A DNA stretch of 64,000 bases, taken from contig DF239542.1 in NCBI GenBank assembly GCA_000507305.1, positions 1 through 64,000 on the forward strand. Direction: 5' to 3'. Of this stretch, positions 59,301 to 64,000 are shown piece after piece. The notes under the pieces were generated by a model that saw only the letters and a program-made list of their open reading frames with translations, did no database searches and was not told where the DNA came from. This DNA is from Breviolum minutum Mf 1.05b.01 (taxonomy: Eukaryota > Sar > Dinophyceae > Suessiales > Symbiodiniaceae). A program made the position numbers and the translations under genes. The number at the start of each line of letters is the position of its first letter. The stretch's first letter is position 1.

Positions 59301-61904
59301 GGTCACGAAGCCCACACCCAACGTGTTAGTGATGGAGGTCCTGCCTGCGTTGCCAGCAGGAAGCTTTCGCCTCAACAAAAAAACGTTGGTCGATGTTGGT
59401 CGTGGTTCCCTGCCAGGCCGAAGGCCTCACAGACTCAACTCGCAATCACTGAGTAGCCGAACCCTGAAGGCGCAGGATGATGGCACGACGCTCCTCGAGT
59501 TCCTGGAGATCTTACGGGTGGAGCTGCAGCGTGGCACTGGATCCCAAGATGTATCATTGCGTGCCATCCATGTCTACGCTATGCATCTTTACCTATGTAT
59601 GTACACATATACCTATACCTATCTAATTTCTATATGTGTATGTGTGACTTCCGATCTGATCCCGCACCAACATCTCTGTGTTGTCTAGTCCTTGCGGAGG
59701 CTGTCTGCATCCTTGCAAGGTCTTTTGTTCGAAAATATCAATCAAATAATATCCACGAACATCCCGATCAAAAAAAGACATCGCAGCGAATGGAAGCAAC
59801 CCAAAAATTCGGCATCCTGTGTCGCATCCAGGTTGGCTGGCCTGAGAATGGCAACTCCTTTGAACACACTGACTTTCACAGTAGCATACTTGGCATCCAA
59901 GTGAGGAATTTCTACAACAGCTAATTCTTAATATATATAAATATATTACGTATACTATGGATAATATAATGTATAATTTTTCTGTATATTATATATTATG
60001 CTAAAGTTTCTTGAGAGCTCGACTCAGCGCTACTTTCACGCTCTGCCCAGGCCTGCCAGTCTACAGTCAAGAATGAGCAGCCCATGAGAGAGACATGAAA
60101 ATTGAAAGGATGTTCCTAGACGTAGGCTGCATAGTCTATCATGTTGTACTAGATTGTATCGCACAATGCCAGATTATGATGTTGCATGATGTTACTTTGC
60201 CATCGTCTAAACAGCACCTACAAGCATCATGCAAAACATTGCAAAAAAGAATCCATGGCCTCAGTTGTACCATGGGCGACCTCAACTTCAAAACCAAGCA
60301 TAGCTCATAGCATTCAGCCTTTCCTTTTGGCATCAACATGACGCTGTCGCATCGCTAAGTTGGCGACCGTCATGCCACGACATGCACGAGTCGCCAATGC
60401 CAGCTCGGCTCAATGCCAGCCTGTCAACACGGGGAAAGGCAAGACTAGTCACCCTTTGTGATGAGACAAGATGTCTGTCCTTGGGCTGAAACCATGGCAG
60501 AGTCCCTTCCATCTTCTGAGCCAAAAGGGATGCAACAAGCAGGGGGCATCATGCATGCTCCAATTTAATTTGCTTGCTGTTCGCCATTTTCAGACCTGGA
60601 GGTGGACTGCAGATCAAGCAGCCTGCTAACTAGGTGATGAGGCCTTTGGTGTTTAATTTTTTAAACTCACATAAACTGCGAAGTGACGTTGTCCGGGATC
60701 ATGACTTCAGAGCATGGGAGAATACAAGCCACAATTCTCGACCTGTGAATCTTGTACAACTACAAAATAACTCATGACTCATAACTCATAACTTCAAATC
60801 TGGAATGATCAGTGAATTAATCGAACAATGTGAGATGGTGATCATGACTTAGGAAATCAGCTGCACAAAGGTCAGAAGTGTGGACTGCACCAAGCTCTCA
60901 ACTCGAAACGTGTCTGCCTCCCTGCTGGACGGAACTAGCTGCAGATGCTGAAAGCGTTGCCGCTATCCGATCAAACTGGTGAGTCAAGACAGCAGCTGGT
61001 AATTGCCAGACGCAACCCTCCAGAAGCACCTCGTCCTGGTGGATCAATACTTTCTTCTTCATGCCCGTACCCTCAATTCAGTTGTATATATATATATACT
61101 GTAGTTCCTTCTAATATCAACAGGAATTCTTGACTTTGCTGATTTTGAGAACCGCAGTGGGCGCATCTTCGGCATTGCATCAGAATTCACGCAGCCCGAG
61201 AGGCGTGAAGGGCACTTGGATACAGTGAGTTGTATCAGTTGTATCCATGTATGCGCATATGTGTTTACAATCATATAATCATATATATATATATATTATA
61301 TTATATTATATACTGCATATTAGATTTCTTGCAGGTTTCTCACCTCAAACACCTCTCCAGGCTTGGCTCAAATCTGGGAATCGAATTCAGATCCCTTTCA
61401 CATGGGGGGTCCCCCACCTCGGTTCCATTCCAATCAGAGTTTTAGCGGCTGAGCTGCAACCATGGCTGAGCCTCCAACCTTCACCAAGGCACTCTTGGCC
61501 TATCAGATTTCAATGGCCAAACGCGATCCAACGTGCCTATCATCTTCACAATCACCCAACACAAAAGGGGGGTCCCCCATGGTCGTCAACACATGCCCAT
61601 TGTCAAGAAGGGTCAAGTTCTAGTCATCTAGTCTTTGCCTCCATCTGGAAGCTGCAAGATCTCCATAAATCTCATGGTCGATCAATATCATCTACAACCA
61701 GGAACAGCATCTACTTTGATATTCTGTCTTGGTTCTCACCTTAGTAAAGCCTTCCTCTACCATACAATCAACAACCATCCCAATCCATGGCAACATCATA
61801 AGGCCTTCCAGTGGATGAGGGATCCAAAGCTCCTGACCAAGAAGGGAGCACTCATGGACTCCATGAAACCAACCGACGAAGACTTGCAAAACGCTGGCAA
61901 ACAA
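56390..61904 (+). CDS. Unidentified multi-exon gene, + strand
   Basis: Exons with AG|G acceptors and GT or GA donors: 56390-56453 (PNKPFLTWQDRLIKIDSQ), 57893-58073 (YAQDLVSKFHAAEDQC), 58366-58542 (SYIHASFRDEHIWGTMG), 58974-59089 (WEEQFCASCRQQSDHN, GTGAGT donor), 59233-59547 (105 codons; LLEFLEILRVELQRG), 59700-59831 (RSFVRKYQSNNIHEHPDQ), 61124-61224 (ILDFADFENRSGRIFGIAS, GTGAGT donor), 61335 to about 61436 (HLSRLGSNLGIEFRSL), 61489-61616 (SDFNGQTRSNVPIIFTITQH) and 61803-61904 (QWMRDPKLLTKKGALMDS). Phases agree between most neighbours. The 5' and 3' ends are not found, and more than one gene is possible. No family was recognised. It starts divergently from the minus-strand gene at 56071. Confidence 0.5.
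59233..59547 (+). CDS. Longest exon of the + strand unidentified gene
   Basis: 315 nt in phase 0 after AG|G, with a GA donor (GATGTA). It starts Pro/Ala/Ser-rich (PLSAAPAASPHTAS), then basic (GRRPHRLNSQSLSSR), then a leucine-rich helix (TTLLEFLEILRVELQRG). Its length without an internal stop supports coding. Confidence 0.5.
59925..61123. other. Probable intron, no supported exon
   Basis: It includes AT-rich DNA at 59930-60000 and short frames on both strands without splice or family support. A + strand frame at about 60945-61060 is possible. Confidence 0.35.
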
Positions 61905-62004
61905 GTATGTCGACGAAAACTTATAAGCCCATGCCGACATCCCTATTTTTGCGCCTGTGGCACTGGATCCGCTGAAGCTTCCCTTTTCTGCATGTGTGCA
62001 TGCC

Positions 62005-62436
62005 TCAGACCCAACCCACATGCGGGACTCCCATCGAAACATGGGGATAAGCTGGGACAAGGACAGGAGAATCTCCAGATCCTGGTACTGCTTCACCTTC
62101 ACAATTCAGCCAACCAAGCGTCCCCCATGCGGGGTTAAACGGGAAGCATTGTGTGCCTGCTGCAGTTGCTGCGCTTGGTGCTGCTGCCTGCTAACGAGTT
62201 TTGCACACATGACGTGCCATTTTATGTCATCGTAGCATCTGCTGCTATTCCCAAACCAAGCGGAGGTACTGGATGAGCTGCAGCTGGCCGTCGAACATCT
62301 GCTGCTGGTTCTGGAGTTCCTGGAGTTCAAAACAAATTGAAGCCAATGAGATGATGGGACCAGCCATGCCATGCAACCAGGTCCTGCTGCAGAGCAAGCT
62401 GGTCGTGCTTGAGGTTGTGGATAATGACATCCTTGC
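62005..62436 (-). CDS. Minus-strand exon chain ending in a stop (strand uncertain)
   Basis: Exons 62378-62436 (KDVIIHNLKHDQLALQQDL), 62257-62319 (ELQNQQQMFDGQLQLIQYL) and 62005-62187 (61 codons, Ala-rich then TQCFPFNPAWGTLGW, stop TGA) have AG|G acceptors, GT donors and phase-0 joins. On the + strand the same DNA also gives AG|G/GT exons (VLDELQLAVEHLLL near 62266; LLQSKLVVLEVVDNDILAF to a TAA near 62452) that would extend the + strand gene. Only one can be right. High G/C at third positions in 62257-62319 favours the minus strand slightly. Confidence 0.35.
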
Positions 62437-62639
62437 CTTCGCAAAAAACTAAAATTCAGCCGAAATGGCTTCCCCTGCAAAAGCAAAAGGCAGGACAAGC
62501 AAGTGGATTGAAAATCTAAGTGCAGAAACGGGTGAGGTCATCCTTCATAGTCATCATGCTTTCCTGCCATCTCGTGGAAATCAGATCAGACATCATTCAC
62601 CAAAGCAGCTACTGCTTTTCAATCCACCATTCGTCGTGT

Positions 62640-62712
62640 GGTTCCTCTGCTTGCGATCCCTTCTTCAGCGCTGCCACAAGCAGCGCCCGCTGACGGGCAA
62701 ACCTAGCAAAGC
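62640..62712 (-). CDS. Exon candidate upstream of the minus-strand chain
   Basis: After AG|G the frame reads FARQRALLVAALKKGSQAEE. It lies between the zinc-motif exon and the coiled exons, on the same strand. The donor is uncertain. Confidence 0.35.
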
Positions 62713-63271
62713 ATGTATGAAACATGGGTAGACCTGACATGTCTTTTGTGCACCAGGGTCACCTCTCTGAAAAGCACCACGTCAAGGGAACCACATGCAA
62801 TGCAGCATGTCCTCCTTCTTGCAGAGAAAAGTACATATTTTCAAGAAAACACTTTTTTGTTCAGGCCTCAGGCTTGCTCAAGTCTGGCCAACGTGCCGAG
62901 ACATGCAGTTTGCGCCCCCAATTTCACTGAAGAAACCATTCACAAATTCAGGACGTTCGGGAGAACAAATCTGAAGCAGCTTGGTGACTCGTTCACTTCA
63001 AGCTTCACACCCCCACCTGATTGAAGATCATATCACGGGGCATCCAAAATTCTAGCCCATTTGCCCCCGGTAGAAGCGATGAAACTGCAGATGAATGTAG
63101 CGATCCGGAGGACACTGAGGAGACACTGTCTCTTCTGGCATCCGAAAACCGGATCGTCACATTCGTCTGCAGTTTCCACTCCTCGATCAACGCGGGGCGC
63201 GCATTCTGCGTCGTTTCCATCGATGTTGAGCCGTGGCACCTGGTCATTTTTGGCAGCTGAGAGGCAGAATG

Positions 63272-63481
63272 ACACTTCAAGCTGCAGAACTCCCCAGGCT
63301 GACCATTCCATGATGGCATGTTGCATCCATCTCGGGCACATTCTCCTGCTGCTGGTGCACTTGGTGCAGTCGGACCTGAACCAGCAGCACGACGTCTCTT
63401 CGAGCAGAATTCTCCGGCTTTTCCATTCCATGGGTGCTTCCCGCAACCAACTCGAGCGGAAGCGGGAGCTGCAAATGCCAT
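63272..63481 (-). CDS. Two WNG..GEFCS zinc-knuckle-like motifs
   Basis: The frame contains VGCGKHPWNGKAGEFCSK (63401-63451) and CARDGCNMPSWNGQPGEFCS followed by LKC (63272-63340). The second copy has four cysteines, C-x4-C-x12-C-x3-C, fit to bind zinc. In the first copy the outer two positions are Ser and Arg, each one base change from Cys. The repeat is conserved as protein: differences such as GGA/GGT, GGA/GGG, GAA/GAG and TCG/AGC are synonymous in this frame, which establishes the coding strand. The role is unknown; such knuckles often bind nucleic acid or protein. The open frame continues to 63005 with a Ser-rich segment; its true 3' exon end is not known. Confidence 0.6.
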
Positions 63482-63594
63482 CGCAACTCACAGACTTTGC
63501 AAAGTGCTCTGGAGAGGGGCTCGAACACAGAGAAAATCATGACAGAATCACATACAAATACGATGTTTCCACAAAATCATCTACTTACATATGA

Positions 63595-64000
63595 GCCTAT
63601 TGCATAAGACATAGGAATCATCAAAACTAGGACTGTTTCCTCTCCAACAGAGTATTTCATTGGAAGCAGTCACAGCTGCAAAAAGTTGGATTGAAGGTCA
63701 TAATTCCTGGTCAAACTTCAACTTCGCCAGAAGCACTGCGTCTTCAACTCTTCCATCTGTGGCCCGGATCTCTCATTCTCCCCTTCAGGAGTCACCTGAC
63801 AAAGCAGGGGCCTGTGGAGAGCTTGGTAGCGCATTTGAAAAAAATCCAGCCTTGGGCCGCTCGGGTTTGTTTTCATCCCCAGGTTGTGACCTTGGTTGGC
63901 AAGGTCAAAAAAAAGTAGCGTCCATGAGTCCATGAGCGCTGAGTGGAACTTTTCTTAGGAAAGGGCCAGCCAATGTCCTTTGAGCCTCAGGATGCAAGTG
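63595..64000. other. No supported exon at the window end
   Basis: Overlapping short frames occur on both strands, for example minus-strand TPEGENERSGPQMEELKTQ near 63750-63800. A further exon of the zinc-motif gene is possible but unproven. Confidence 0.3.

Overview
The window looks like nuclear DNA of a dinoflagellate, most likely in or near the Symbiodiniaceae/Suessiales, with a virus-like mobile element at its left end. The main evidence is splicing. Exons of an unmistakable myosin on the + strand are bounded by AG|G acceptors and by GT, GC and occasionally GA donors, the mixture known from dinoflagellates. Exons are short (mostly 30-180 nt), introns are many, and base composition is near-balanced from about 7.95 kb onward. 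Bases 1-7932 are strongly AT-rich. Three single N bases (1382, 8635, 39958) lie in or beside tandem repeats, and the element carries many frameshifts, so assembly quality is imperfect.

Layout. (1) 645-7932: a Polinton/virophage-like element with short terminal inverted repeats, a 695-bp tandem duplication, and minus-strand remnants of a protein-primed DNA polymerase B, an SF1 helicase with an HNH-like zinc motif, and a retroviral-type integrase. No capsid gene was seen. (2) 8.5-9.06 kb: a GTGCCATT minisatellite. (3) 9.7-13.7 kb, + strand: a C2-like exon, then an FkbM-type methyltransferase gene whose usual acidic motif is altered. (4) 15.0-22.3 kb, + strand: well-bounded exons of one or more genes I cannot identify. 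(5) 23.86-32.76 kb, + strand: a nearly complete myosin motor. It is followed to about 45.5 kb by an array of small exons encoding a roughly 40-residue helical repeat. From 46.27 to 48.10 kb, still on the + strand, exons carry STS and E-x-E motifs of an ADP-ribosyltransferase-like fold and end in a stop codon. Whether this is one giant gene is open. (6) 48.49-56.07 kb, minus strand: a multi-exon gene of unknown function, from an ATG to a stop, partly coiled-coil. (7) 56.39-61.90 kb, + strand: another unidentified multi-exon gene. (8) 62.0-63.5 kb, probably minus strand: exons including two WNG..GEFCS zinc-knuckle-like motifs. The strand of 62.26-62.45 kb is ambiguous.

No tRNA, rRNA, CRISPR or operon was recognised. 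The strongest candidate for something undescribed is the myosin motor joined to an exon-pair helical-repeat array and possibly to an ADP-ribosyltransferase domain. Exon boundaries were found by eye from reading-frame continuity, intron phase and family motifs; no alignment or database search was run.
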